From Haloarcula pellucida (lineage in GTDB: Archaea > Halobacteriota > Halobacteria > Halobacteriales > Haloarculaceae): 64,000 bases of DNA. Position numbers and translations under genes: made by a program. Positions 16,072-24,729 of this stretch are shown here, piece by piece. A model generated the notes under the pieces. The model saw only the letters and a program-made list of their open reading frames with translations. It was not told where the DNA came from and ran no database searches. The stretch covers positions 414,262-478,261 of the forward strand of contig NZ_BMOU01000001.1 in assembly GCF_014647235.1 (NCBI RefSeq), in the 5' to 3' direction. Within the stretch, counting starts at the first letter, position 1; every line of letters starts with the position of its first letter.

Positions 16072-16641
16072 CTACCCGTCGCCGTACTCGTCGACGATGA
16101 CGACTTCGCCGTCCTCCACGCGGACGTTGATGAGCGTCTTCGCGCTGTAGCCGGCCTCGTCGAGTCGGTTCTCGCCGTCGGCTTTCTTGATGACACAGAC
16201 GATGTCGCGGATGTCGGCGCCGATGTCTTCGAGCGCACCGGTCAGGGCCGCGAGCGTACCGCCCGTCGAGAGGACGTCGTCGAGCACCAGCACGCGGTCG
16301 CCCTCGTAGACGTCGTTGACGTACATCTCGTTCTCGGAGTAGCCCGTAACCTGAGAGAGCGCGACTTCGCCGTCGAGCCCGTACTGGCGCTTGCGGACGA
16401 CGACGAGGGGGATGTCGGTCATCAGGGAGACGGCCGTCGAGAGGTGGATTCCCATCGCCGCGGGCGTGACGATCTTGTCGACGTTCTCCAGTTCCGCTTT
16501 CCGGATGATCTTGATGACGATTTCGCGGAGGAGTTCCGGGCGCAGCATCGGGACGCCGTCACTGATGGGGTGGACGAAGTAGTGATAGCCGTCCTTTTCG
16601 ATGATCGGCGCGTCGAGGAGCGACTTCTTTAGCAGGTCCAT
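16072..16641 (-). CDS. hpt: hypoxanthine/guanine phosphoribosyltransferase (PRTase)
   Basis: The 189-residue type I phosphoribosyltransferase transfers the ribose-5-phosphate of PRPP to a purine base in purine salvage. The PRPP loop [13 protein letters not shown] is at about residues 117-129 and is followed by [13 protein letters not shown]. The N-terminal hood contains [13 protein letters not shown], typical of the archaeal HPT/APT-like group, which is close to xanthine/adenine PRTases; exact base specificity cannot be read. A strong TATA element is 26 bases upstream, so the transcript is probably leaderless. It follows the 627-residue membrane protein on the same strand. Confidence 0.9.
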   Translation of the reverse strand: MDLLKKSLLDAPIIEKDGYHYFVHPISDGVPMLRPELLREIVIKIIRKAELENVDKIVTPAAMGIHLSTAVSLMTDIPLVVVRKRQYGLDGEVALSQVTGYSENEMYVNDVYEGDRVLVLDDVLSTGGTLAALTGALEDIGADIRDIVCVIKKADGENRLDEAGYSAKTLINVRVEDGEVVIVDEYGDG

Positions 16642-16662
16642 GCTGGCGGTACTGCGAGGCCG

Positions 16663-16671
16663 TACAAAAAT
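16663..16671 (-). promoter_or_regulatory. TATA box of hpt and possible T-rich terminator of the upstream pair
   Basis: The plus-strand tacaaaaat (atttttgta on the minus strand) is centred 26 bases from the hpt start. The same T-run follows the stop of the upstream membrane gene on its coding strand, so it could also end that transcript. Confidence 0.55.
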
Positions 16672-16685
16672 TCGTCGTCAACGAC

Positions 16686-18569
16686 TTAGACGAGTCGAAG
16701 CAGTTCACCGAGGGCACGAACCATCGGGAGCGCGTGTGTATCGCCGAGCGCGTAGTACTCCACCGCGGCCAGGATGCTGAACAGCGCTGCCGAACTCGTG
16801 GCGAGTCCGAGCAGCACGGCTCCGATACGCCCACTCCATCGCTCGGTGCGACCCGTGAGTGCCCACGCCGAGAGTGCGAGTGCCGTCGACAGCGAGAGGA
16901 GGGCGTGCAACTGGAACGCCGCTCCGATACCGTTCACGCCGACGGCGACGGCGACGACGACCAACTGCCCGCCGAGCAGTATCCCGGCTGCCAGCGTCCA
17001 GCAGAACGCCCGCCAGTGGGCGTCCAGTACACGCCGGACCGTCGGCAACCGGACGAGGAGATAGACGCCCAGCGGGAACAGGGGGAACAGGTACCTGACG
17101 GTCACCTGTGCGTGAATCGGGAGTCGACTCGTGTACAAGAGCGCGACGCAAACGGCGGTGAGCGTAACGTAGACGTCGGTCACGCGAGCCGCCGACAGCG
17201 TTCGCCCGGTCAGCGACTTGGGTCGGGACCACGTCTGAAGCACGGGGACGACGGCGGCTACGCCCGCCAACAGCGGCGCGGACTCCAGCAACGAGAGGTT
17301 GACTGCTTCGCCGTCGGACTGATTGAGACTCGTCGTGAACGTCCCGGAGCGAACGAACGTCCGCGATACGTCTATGGGGTCGGTGACGAGCGCTCTGGCC
17401 CCGACCAACAACTCTCGGAACAGGACGACGAGGGGAGTGGCACCTGCCTCCAGTAGCCCGACGACGGGCGGAGAGAGTACTGCACCGCCGCGTCCGGACC
17501 CGCCACTGGTGGCGATACTCCCTACGGTTCTCGCTCCGCTTTCGCCTGCCGCCGCAATCAGTCGCGGCGGGCGAAGTGGCGACCCGGTGACGAGTGTGTT
17601 CGTCACGATAAGCGGGACGAGCGACAGCGCGAACGCCGTTGCGAGCACCACCAGCGTCCGCGGGCGATTGTCCGCCGCAGTCGGTACGTCGATGACCGCG
17701 AGGACGACGCCAAAGAGGAGGGCTTCCGGCGCGTGAACCCACGCGTAGAGGCCCACGAGAGCGTACGAGAGTGATCGAAACGCCAGTGGGCGGGACACAA
17801 GCACGCCGTCGGCGGCTGTTCGACTCCGATAGAGTGCGTACGCGACACCGAGGACGACAGTCGCGGTGACGACGTGGCGCTTCGGGATCGCCGCCCAGAA
17901 CGCGAGCGGGGTCCCGAACACGAACAGGACCGCCGCCAGTGAGCCAGTTCGAACGGTGTGTAGCCGCGCGACCAGTCGATACAGCAGCACGGGTGCGAAC
18001 GCAGCGACGGCCATGTGGAACAACTGGAGGGCGTGGAGGTGGGGAGCGGGGTCCATCGGCCGGGCGATGGCGACGTTCGACACGAACAGACAGAGGACCG
18101 CCACGGCGCCGCCAGCCGTGACCTCGCGGCGCTCTGTGAGACGGCCCACCTGCACGATGAGTGCCAACAGCACCAGCGACCAGAGCGCCACGAGCGCGAT
18201 GCGGAGGTCGGCGACGGCGTCGAGTGCTTCGAGACCCCAGAGGAACGGCAGCGAGAGCACGAGTACCCCGTAGTTGCGTGCGATCACGGACCCGCCGTAC
18301 TCCTCGGCCCCCGGCGTGTTCAGCCCCGGTCCGTACACAGCCTCGGTCAGGAAGACGTTCCCGTTCGAGAGACTGTACAGCCCGTTCGCGAGCGTGTAGG
18401 TGTCGGTGATGAAGACGGTGGTCCGCCAGAACAGGGCGAACAGACAGAGGCTCGCGAGGAAGAGACACAGGCCGATTCGGTCCCCGAACAGGACCGACCG
18501 GAGCGTCACCCACGCCGACGACCGCACGTCGGCGTGGAAGCGCCGGTTCTGTACCGTGTCTGCGCTCAT
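16686..18569 (-). CDS. large polytopic membrane protein, possibly a GT-C-type glycosyltransferase
   Basis: The 627-residue protein has about 12-14 hydrophobic helices starting at LCLFLASLCLFALFW (about residue 34). The first extracellular loop (ITDTYTLANGLYSLSNGNVF) contains an aspartate in the position where GT-C enzymes of the PMT/ArnT type carry a catalytic acid, but no decisive motif is visible and I do not assign the activity. A long loop between helices (GESGARTVGSIATSGGSGRG) is Ser/Gly rich. It overlaps the start of the 161-residue membrane protein gene by ATGA, which is upstream in the same operon. The two probably work together; proximity to pilins and surface-glycan genes suggests a cell-surface role. 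Confidence 0.7.
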   Translation of the reverse strand: MSADTVQNRRFHADVRSSAWVTLRSVLFGDRIGLCLFLASLCLFALFWRTTVFITDTYTLANGLYSLSNGNVFLTEAVYGPGLNTPGAEEYGGSVIARNYGVLVLSLPFLWGLEALDAVADLRIALVALWSLVLLALIVQVGRLTERREVTAGGAVAVLCLFVSNVAIARPMDPAPHLHALQLFHMAVAAFAPVLLYRLVARLHTVRTGSLAAVLFVFGTPLAFWAAIPKRHVVTATVVLGVAYALYRSRTAADGVLVSRPLAFRSLSYALVGLYAWVHAPEALLFGVVLAVIDVPTAADNRPRTLVVLATAFALSLVPLIVTNTLVTGSPLRPPRLIAAAGESGARTVGSIATSGGSGRGGAVLSPPVVGLLEAGATPLVVLFRELLVGARALVTDPIDVSRTFVRSGTFTTSLNQSDGEAVNLSLLESAPLLAGVAAVVPVLQTWSRPKSLTGRTLSAARVTDVYVTLTAVCVALLYTSRLPIHAQVTVRYLFPLFPLGVYLLVRLPTVRRVLDAHWRAFCWTLAAGILLGGQLVVVAVAVGVNGIGAAFQLHALLSLSTALALSAWALTGRTERWSGRIGAVLLGLATSSAALFSILAAVEYYALGDTHALPMVRALGELLRLV

Positions 18570-19051
18570 CCGACCACCTCGACGGTGACGGCCCGTTCGG
18601 CTACGACCCGACGGCTACGGGAGTCCTCGACGACGACGCCGACCGTACCGTGGTACGTCTCGTTCGTGAGTTCGTTCTCGTCGAAACTGTCGGACTGTAT
18701 CGTCGCCTCGTAGCGCTCCCCGACCGACTCGCTGAGGAAGTGGACGGTCGACCGGGTGTAGCCGAGTTCGTCGATGGCCAACCGGTACACCATCGTCGGT
18801 GACCCCGAAAGCGTCGAGAAGCGAACCGTCGCTGGCGGGACGGTGAGATAGTACCCGTCCTGTCCGAACGAGGCGCGCTCTATGGTCACCCGGTCGGGAA
18901 ACTGCACCTCCGCGACTGTCACGTTCCCCGTTCCGTACGCGACGTCTCGTTCCTGTGTCAGCGAGACGCCGGGGACCAGCGGTCCCGAGACGAGCGCAGT
19001 AACGACGACGACGCTCGCCACCCCCAACACGACGGCGCGCGCGTAATCCAT
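18566..19051 (-). CDS. 161-residue membrane-anchored extracellular protein of unknown function
   Basis: One N-terminal helix (AVVLGVASVVVVTALVSGPL, about 5-24) is followed by a beta-strand-rich acidic domain of about 135 residues with several NxT sequons (NVT, NET). No cysteines or catalytic motifs are visible. I chose the ATG at 19051 rather than an earlier in-frame start because a strong TATA box lies 26-31 bases upstream and predicts transcription starting at that ATG. It is the first gene of a two-gene operon and its stop overlaps the next gene's start. Confidence 0.65.
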   Translation of the reverse strand: MDYARAVVLGVASVVVVTALVSGPLVPGVSLTQERDVAYGTGNVTVAEVQFPDRVTIERASFGQDGYYLTVPPATVRFSTLSGSPTMVYRLAIDELGYTRSTVHFLSESVGERYEATIQSDSFDENELTNETYHGTVGVVVEDSRSRRVVAERAVTVEVVG

Positions 19052-19076
19052 CGTTACGTAGCTCTGAAGAAGTGTA

Positions 19077-19083
19077 GATAAAA
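19077..19083 (-). promoter_or_regulatory. TATA box of the 161-residue protein operon
   Basis: The plus-strand gataaaa reads ttttatc on the minus strand. It ends about 26 bases from the ATG at 19051 and supports a leaderless transcript. Confidence 0.6.
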
Positions 19084-19143
19084 GCATCGCGGCGTGGCCG
19101 TCGCTACCGGGCTGAAAAAATACGAGAAAGGGAAGCGAGTTAG

Positions 19144-19632
19144 TTACGCCTGCGGGCCGCTGTCTTCCGCGAGCGTTGCGGACTGGTCTCCTTCTGGTGG
19201 TTCATAGACCACACGAACCTCGTAATCGTTGTTCAGGGCCGACGTGATACTGCTACCTGCCGAGACTTCGGTCGTCCCTTCTGCATCATTCCAATTTTGC
19301 GTTTCGTTACCATCTTGTAAATAGACTCTGGGGCCCCCAGTATTGGCGCTTATCCATCCGCTTCCTCTGAGGTATAGACTGTTGCCTTGGATGGTATCTC
19401 CACCGTCATGTGTGACGGTTAGGACACCGCCAGTACCACTGTAGGTGTTTGCATCACCGTCGTAGTCGAAGGCGAAACTCGCCTGTGGTGTCGTCTGCTG
19501 TGCCTGGTCGCCGAGTCCGAGGACGAACGACGCGATGACCGCCGCGAGGATGACCGTGATAGCCACCATCAGGATGACCCCGATGACGGGCGAGACAGCG
19601 TCGTCGTCGTTGATCAGTTGTTTCAGATCCAT
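19144..19632 (-). CDS. type IV pilin A (archaeal DUF1628-type N-terminus)
   Basis: The 162-residue protein begins [20 protein letters not shown], with a short charged leader cut before the conserved AVSPVIGV. The hydrophobic assembly helix [20 protein letters not shown] follows. This is the Pilin_N/DUF1628 signature of archaeal adhesion pilins processed by PibD. The mature domain is beta-rich and Ser/Thr/Asn-rich, with GDTIQGNSLYLRG, and ends SATLAEDSGPQA. The closely related pilin at 20596 shares both ends. The 3' half of the coding region is visibly less GC-rich than its N-terminal region. The ATG at 19632 places the leader correctly; a GTG six codons earlier is possible. Confidence 0.9.
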   Translation of the reverse strand: MDLKQLINDDDAVSPVIGVILMVAITVILAAVIASFVLGLGDQAQQTTPQASFAFDYDGDANTYSGTGGVLTVTHDGGDTIQGNSLYLRGSGWISANTGGPRVYLQDGNETQNWNDAEGTTEVSAGSSITSALNNDYEVRVVYEPPEGDQSATLAEDSGPQA

Positions 19633-19900
19633 GTGTATGTATCCGCGCACACCGCAGTGTGTCGTTTCCCGAGCGATAATCCGTTCTTAACCCCACCACG
19701 TGAGGGAGTATCGCTCGTGAAGGTGTGCTGTCTCATCCCCATGGGGTGGGTGTACTTATACCCACACCACGTTTTAGACCTTCAAGGACGGCCTGAAACC
19801 CCTCAAGACCCACCTGTAAACCACAAAACCGGGCTCGACAGCGGCGTAGATAAAACCGTCCGAGCGACCGCCGATTATTGCTCGTGAATACTGGCCGTCG
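19633..19900. other. 268-bp intergenic region upstream of pilin A with palindromes
   Basis: No gene is supported here. It contains the palindrome ccccatgggg (19737-19746), which runs into an inverted repeat gtgggt...acccac (19746-19765) around tacttata, plus AT-rich elements near 19680 (gataatccg, attatc on the minus strand) that may form the pilin promoter. The palindrome is roughly 105-135 bases upstream of the pilin start and could bind a regulator. Confidence 0.4.
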
Positions 19901-20473
19901 TCACATGTCCTCGTCGTCGACGAACTCGGTCAGCGTCATCTCGCGACCCAGCACGGTGTGATACAGCGCGGAGCCAGTCAGGACGACGGCCATCACCGTC
20001 GCCCACACGAGCGGCGGCAACAGCGTGAAGGGGTAGACGCCGACCCACAGGATCACGACGACGGCGAGACTGATCGCACCGAACGAGAGGTAGTACTCTC
20101 GCCACGGGAACTCGCTGCCGGGGACGATTTCGAGATACACCGTCAGTTCGTTCGTCTGTGGCGTCGTCGCGATGATGCCGCTGTCCGCGTCGTACTCGAC
20201 GATGCCCGTCTCGTCCATGCGCGGCAGATGGGTCTGCTGGAGCGTCGTGTAGACGCGCTTGCGCTGTGCGCTGGAGACGTCGACCGACTCGCACTCGTAC
20301 TCCCGCGATGCGACGTGCGAGGCGAGGTCGCCCAGCGTTACGGGCCCGCCGTTCTCCCGGAGGTACTGCAGGACGTACCGTCGGCGCTCGTTCTGGAGCA
20401 CGTCGAAAATCTCGCCCTTCGAGAGCGCGTCCGTCGAGTCGTCGGCCGGGCGGGCCTGTGCCTGCTGGCTCAT
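19901..20473 (-). CDS. winged-helix regulator with two C-terminal membrane helices (DUF7344-like)
   Basis: Residues 18-110 form a winged-helix DNA-binding domain: LSKGEIFDVLQNERRRYVLQ, VTLGDLASHVASREYE, and the recognition region QRKRVYTTLQQTHLPRMDETG with wing IVEYDADSGII. This resembles the haloarchaeal DUF7344 family (name from memory). Residues 128-172 contain two hydrophobic helices, AISLAVVVILWVGVYPFTLL and VWATVMAVVLTGSALYHTVL. The protein is thus membrane-tethered with the DNA-binding domain inside the cell. It lies between two pilin genes on the same strand, so it is a plausible surface-sensing regulator of them; that is inferred. Confidence 0.8.
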   Translation of the reverse strand: MSQQAQARPADDSTDALSKGEIFDVLQNERRRYVLQYLRENGGPVTLGDLASHVASREYECESVDVSSAQRKRVYTTLQQTHLPRMDETGIVEYDADSGIIATTPQTNELTVYLEIVPGSEFPWREYYLSFGAISLAVVVILWVGVYPFTLLPPLVWATVMAVVLTGSALYHTVLGREMTLTEFVDDEDM

Positions 20474-20595
20474 GAACGGGTCACGCCCCTCCGCCCGGCC
20501 TGAATCATGTGTCGTAGTGATGCGAGTCGATAGTAATAATCGGTGCGGTCCGCTAGCCGTGCGCGCTCCGTCCCGAAAGAAAGACGGCTACGTGT

Positions 20596-21099
20596 TTAAG
20601 CGTCCGGACCGCTCCATTTAGCGAGCGTCGCGGAGTTGCTGCCCTCGGCGCTGGTGAATACGACTCGGAATTTCGCGCCAGCGAATTCTTCGGAGCCGTC
20701 ACCACTACCTGTCTCTTCTGCAGCGGTAACCGTTGACCCAGCAGTCACGTCGGAGTTAGTATTGCCGCCGTTAGTGAATTGATCCCACGTAGCGCTAGTT
20801 CCAGTGCTCGACCCGTCTGGAGTGAAACTCGTACCGGCTGTCGAAACTTTGAGATTGCCTGCCGTAATTGTATCTCCACCATCGTGCGTGATCGTCAATT
20901 CGCCAGTATTCGTCCCATCATCTGCTGTGTAGTCGAAGCTGAAACTCGCCTGCGGCGCGGTGTTGCTGACCTGGTCACCCAGACCGAGCACGAACGTTGC
21001 AATGACCGCTGCGAGGATGACTGTGATGGCGACCATCAGGATGACGCCGATGACCGGCGAGACGGCGCCGTCGTCGTCGAAGAATCGTTTGATGTCCAT
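20596..21099 (-). CDS. type IV pilin B, paralogue of the pilin at 19144
   Basis: The 167-residue pilin begins [20 protein letters not shown] with hydrophobic helix [20 protein letters not shown], nearly identical to pilin A. It then diverges: the mature domain has [20 protein letters not shown] and a Gly/Thr-rich section, ending [12 protein letters not shown], which again matches pilin A. Similarity is therefore concentrated at both ends, with a variable middle of visibly lower GC content. A strong TATA box (atttatatg on the minus strand) lies about 95 bases upstream, giving a leader of about 70 bases. Confidence 0.9.
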   Translation of the reverse strand: MDIKRFFDDDGAVSPVIGVILMVAITVILAAVIATFVLGLGDQVSNTAPQASFSFDYTADDGTNTGELTITHDGGDTITAGNLKVSTAGTSFTPDGSSTGTSATWDQFTNGGNTNSDVTAGSTVTAAEETGSGDGSEEFAGAKFRVVFTSAEGSNSATLAKWSGPDA

Positions 21100-21192
21100 G
21101 GTTAATCTTGTGTCCGACACGTTCGAGACGAACAGGGAACGACGAGGCGCTGCTCGTCCCGAAGTGTCCTTAGCCGGTAAACAGCGCGTATG

Positions 21193-21201
21193 CATATAAA
21201 T
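21193..21201 (-). promoter_or_regulatory. TATA box of pilin B
   Basis: The plus-strand catataaat is a strong TATA-like element in an otherwise GC-rich gap. Transcription would start near 21170, leaving a leader of about 70 bases before the pilin ATG, long for this genome. Confidence 0.55.
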
Positions 21202-21241
21202 GGACGGCACCAATTATCCACTGTGAAAATACCCGTAGCTA

Positions 21242-23032
21242 TCAGGGCAACAGCAGCAACGCAACTGTGACGAAGACCGCAAGTACGAGGATACTGAATC
21301 CGATACCGGCCCGAAGCGGGTAGGCTGGGTCGTCCTCGTCGACACCGACGACCCGGCCGTAGAGCGCGTTCGGGTCGGTGACTGCGGCGGTGAGTACGCG
21401 AGTCGCGCCGACGACGGCCCGGTCGACCGCGGCGTACAGTTCCGTGACGCCGACGACCAACGCACGCGTGCCGTAGAACACCGCGGGATTGTACAGCGAG
21501 TCGACGTCGGGTACACGGCCGAGTTTCGAGAGGGGTTTCTTCGTCACCGCGAAGCCGAGCAGTCCGAGGACGGCGAGGGCAACCCCTTCGACGACGTGGG
21601 GGATAGTGTAGGTCTCGTAGACGTGCGAGACCACGTCGCCGTCGGTCACGTCGAAGGGCAGGAGGCTGAACAGCGCGTGGTCGAAGACGCCGTAGAAGAC
21701 ACACAGCGCCGCGACGGTCAGCATGGCGACGCTCTGCAGGCGGTTGGCGTCGGGGACGCTGCCCTCGTACTCGCCGTGGAAGAAGGCGTAGTAGCCGAAC
21801 TTGATGAACGACATGAACGTGCCGACGCCGCCGAGCAGGAGCAGCCACTCGAGCGTGTAGAACTCGCCGATGGGCAGCGGCCCCTTCGAGAAGTGGTAGT
21901 GGCTCGCCGAGATGACGATGCCCTTGCTGACGAAGCCGTTGAAGTACGGGAACCCGGCGATAGAGAGCGCTGCGACGGAGAAGGCTCCCGCGGTGATCGG
22001 CATCTCCCGCCAGAGGCCGCCGAGTTTCTTCAGGCTCTGCTCGCCGGTGCGGTAGATGACGACGCCGGCGGTCATGAACAGCAGGCCCTTATAGAGGATG
22101 TGGTTGAACACGTGGGCGAACGCGCCCGCCTGTCCGAGCGCACCGCCGATGCCGACGCCGGCGATCATGTACCCGACCTGTGACTGGATGTGATAGGACA
22201 GCAGGCGGCGCATGTCGTTCTGGAACAGCGCGAACATCGCGCCGAAGACGGCCATGCCGCCGCCCATGTACGCGATGGCGACGTTCCCCTCTGGGAAGGC
22301 ACGATACATCCCGTAGACGCCGGTCTTGGTCGTGAACACGCAGAGGAAGACGCTCGCGGCGACGTGGGGCCGCGGGTAGGTGTCGGGGAGCCACGCGTGC
22401 AGGCCGATGAAGCCGACGTTGACGCCGATGCCGATTGCCGCGAGCGCCGCGGGAAGGCCCGCCGTGATGCCGGCCGTCTCGGGGCCGTTCGGGACCGACG
22501 CGAACAGGAACGTCCCCTTCGCCACGTACGTCTGGAGAATCGCGGCCATCAGGAGCGTCCCGCCGATGCCGTGGAGCAGCGCGTAGCGAAAGCCCGCTCT
22601 GACGGCCTTCCCGCCGTAGTGCCACACCAGCAGCGTGCTGGTGACGGCCATCAGTTCCCAGAAGAACAGCATCGAGAGCCAGTCACCGGCGAAGACGGCC
22701 CCGAAGCTGGTCGCGACGTACGAGAGGGCGAAGCCGGTCTGCGTGGTGTCGGCGTCGCTGGCGTAGGAGTACAGCACCGCGACGGCGGCGATGAGGCCGA
22801 AGATGAGCCCCATCAGCCGCGAGAAGTCGTCAACGTTGAACAGGACTGCTTCGAACCCGAGGAACGTCGTCTGGAAGTGCGCGCCGGTCGGCACGAACCA
22901 GACCCAGCCCACCGCGAGCGTGGGCACGAGCGCTCCGAGGGCGTGCCCGCTCCGGCGCGGCAACAGCGCGACGAGTATCGCCACGGGGAGCAGGACGGCG
23001 ACCGGCGGGACGAGCGTCAGGAACTCGGCCAT
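21242..23032 (-). CDS. Mrp-type antiporter MnhD/NuoL-like subunit, third D-like copy
   Basis: The 596-residue membrane protein has about 16 helices of the proton-conducting transporter family (NuoM/N/MrpA/D). Conserved blocks are FFWELMAVTSTLLVWH (about residue 130), LLHGIGGTLLM, IGLHAWLPDTYPRPHVAASV, NDMRRLLSYHIQSQVGYMIA and FAHVFNHILYKGLLFMTAG, containing the lysine and histidine positions of the ion path. I chose the ATG at 23032 because it overlaps the previous stop by one base. It ends the Mrp operon. The long C-terminal extension (DVDSLYNPAVFYGTRALVVG onward) resembles MnhA-like C-termini. Confidence 0.85.
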   Translation of the reverse strand: MAEFLTLVPPVAVLLPVAILVALLPRRSGHALGALVPTLAVGWVWFVPTGAHFQTTFLGFEAVLFNVDDFSRLMGLIFGLIAAVAVLYSYASDADTTQTGFALSYVATSFGAVFAGDWLSMLFFWELMAVTSTLLVWHYGGKAVRAGFRYALLHGIGGTLLMAAILQTYVAKGTFLFASVPNGPETAGITAGLPAALAAIGIGVNVGFIGLHAWLPDTYPRPHVAASVFLCVFTTKTGVYGMYRAFPEGNVAIAYMGGGMAVFGAMFALFQNDMRRLLSYHIQSQVGYMIAGVGIGGALGQAGAFAHVFNHILYKGLLFMTAGVVIYRTGEQSLKKLGGLWREMPITAGAFSVAALSIAGFPYFNGFVSKGIVISASHYHFSKGPLPIGEFYTLEWLLLLGGVGTFMSFIKFGYYAFFHGEYEGSVPDANRLQSVAMLTVAALCVFYGVFDHALFSLLPFDVTDGDVVSHVYETYTIPHVVEGVALAVLGLLGFAVTKKPLSKLGRVPDVDSLYNPAVFYGTRALVVGVTELYAAVDRAVVGATRVLTAAVTDPNALYGRVVGVDEDDPAYPLRAGIGFSILVLAVFVTVALLLLP

Positions 23033-24729
23033 CAGAGCACCACCCCCGGCAGATTCCCGACGACAGTCTCGACGATTCGCAGGAACACGACGCCCCGTGG
23101 GACGACCCCGAGCAACAGCGAGAGCGTCGCCGCCGTCAGAATGGGGCCGAGCATGAACCACGTGCTCTCGGCGCCGCGCCAGTTGCGTTGGTCCCAGCCA
23201 CTGGCCGGCGGCCCGCCGTGGTGTTCGACGTTCTCACGGTGTTTCCCGAGGTGGTCGACGTGTTGGGGTTCTGGGACCTCGTCGTCTCCGGCCGCCGCTT
23301 CCTCGGTCGCCGGGTCGACGGTCTCGGCGTCACCGCCGTCCGCTCGAACCGAGCGACCGCCGAGGACGGCTTCGACGAGCGGTTTCTCGTCGTGGCTCTC
23401 GGGCGACTCGAAGTAGGCCTGATAGACGATAGGCCAGAAGTACGCGATGTTGAGCACGCCCGAGACGAGCAGCGCGGCGGCGAAGACGAGGTCCCCGCCC
23501 TCCAGTGCGCCGATGACGAGGTACCACTTGCTGACGAACCCGGCGACCAGTGGAATGCCGGCCATGCCGGCGGCCGCGACGCCGAAGGCGGCCATCGTCA
23601 GCGGCATCCGTCTGCCGATGCCGGCCATGTCACTGATGTCGTCGGTGTGGGTCTCGACGTGGATCGCGCCCGCACAGAAGAACAGCGTGAGCTTCATGAA
23701 CGCGTGGGCGGGGATGTGGAGCAACCCGCCGACGAGCGCTTGCCCTTCGAGCAGAGCGAGTCCCAGCACGATGTACGAGAGCTGGCTAATCGTCGAGTAC
23801 GCCAGCCGCCGCTTGAGGTTGTCCTGTCGGAGCGCGATGACGCTCGCGGTCAGGAGCGTGAACGCCGCGAGTGCGGCGAGCGGCAGGCCGACGCCGAGTT
23901 GCTCCATCGTCCCCGTTCCGTACACGTCGAGGACCACGCGAGCGATGCCGAACACGCCGCTCTTGACGACGGCGACGGCGTGGAGCAGGCCCGAGACGGG
24001 CGTCGGCGCGACCATCGCGTCCGGGAGCCACGAGTGGACGGGCATCAGCGCCGCCTTCACGCCGAACCCGGCGGCCAGCAGCGCGAACGCCGCACGGGCC
24101 AGCGTCGGGTCGGCCGTCGCAAGCGCCTCGATGCCGCCGGGCGTGAACGCCGTCGTCCCCGTCAGGAAGAACACGAGCACCGTGCCACCGAGGACGGCGA
24201 CGCCGCCGCCGAAGGTGTACGCGAGGTACTTCCGGCCGGCCGCGCGGGCCTCGTCGGTCTCGTCGTGGGTGACCAGCGGGTACGTCGACACCGTCAGCAG
24301 TTCGTAGAAGACGAACAGCGTCAGGAGGTTCGCCGAGAAGGCGACGCCCACCGCGGACGCCAGACTCGCGGCGAACGAGGCGAAGTACCGGGTCTGGGCG
24401 TGTTCGTCGAGCCCGCGCATGTAGCCGATGGAGTAGAAACTGGTGACGATCCACAGCAGACTCGCCAGCGCGGCAAAGAGGATGCCCAGCGGGTCCGCGC
24501 GCAGGGCCAGTTGGATGCCGGTGGCGAACTGACCGAAGGAGAAGACGTACACCGTCCCCGAGAGCACGCCCGGAACCATGCTCGCAACGATGGCGAACTT
24601 CGCCGCGGCGACGGTGAGCGTGACGCCTTCGCGGACGTTCGGTCGCCCCTTCAGCGAGAGGATGATCGGGATGGCAACGGCCGACACGAGTACTGCGAGC
24701 AGCGGTCGGATGGATGCGACGTCTGTCAT
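23032..24729 (-). CDS. Mrp-type antiporter MnhD-like subunit, second D-like copy
   Basis: The 565-residue membrane protein carries the family blocks FVFYELLTVSTYPLVTHDET, FGVKAALMPVHSWLPDAMVA, VSGLLHAVAVVKSGVFGIAR, RRLAYSTISQLSYIVLGLAL and LHIPAHAFMKLTLFFCAGAI. It has a His/Asp/Glu-rich soluble insertion near residues 450-510 (EPQHVDHLGKHRENVEHHGG), not typical of the family. The gene overlaps the preceding D-like gene by four bases and the following one by one base, consistent with stoichiometric production of membrane subunits. Confidence 0.85.
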   Translation of the reverse strand: MTDVASIRPLLAVLVSAVAIPIILSLKGRPNVREGVTLTVAAAKFAIVASMVPGVLSGTVYVFSFGQFATGIQLALRADPLGILFAALASLLWIVTSFYSIGYMRGLDEHAQTRYFASFAASLASAVGVAFSANLLTLFVFYELLTVSTYPLVTHDETDEARAAGRKYLAYTFGGGVAVLGGTVLVFFLTGTTAFTPGGIEALATADPTLARAAFALLAAGFGVKAALMPVHSWLPDAMVAPTPVSGLLHAVAVVKSGVFGIARVVLDVYGTGTMEQLGVGLPLAALAAFTLLTASVIALRQDNLKRRLAYSTISQLSYIVLGLALLEGQALVGGLLHIPAHAFMKLTLFFCAGAIHVETHTDDISDMAGIGRRMPLTMAAFGVAAAGMAGIPLVAGFVSKWYLVIGALEGGDLVFAAALLVSGVLNIAYFWPIVYQAYFESPESHDEKPLVEAVLGGRSVRADGGDAETVDPATEEAAAGDDEVPEPQHVDHLGKHRENVEHHGGPPASGWDQRNWRGAESTWFMLGPILTAATLSLLLGVVPRGVVFLRIVETVVGNLPGVVL

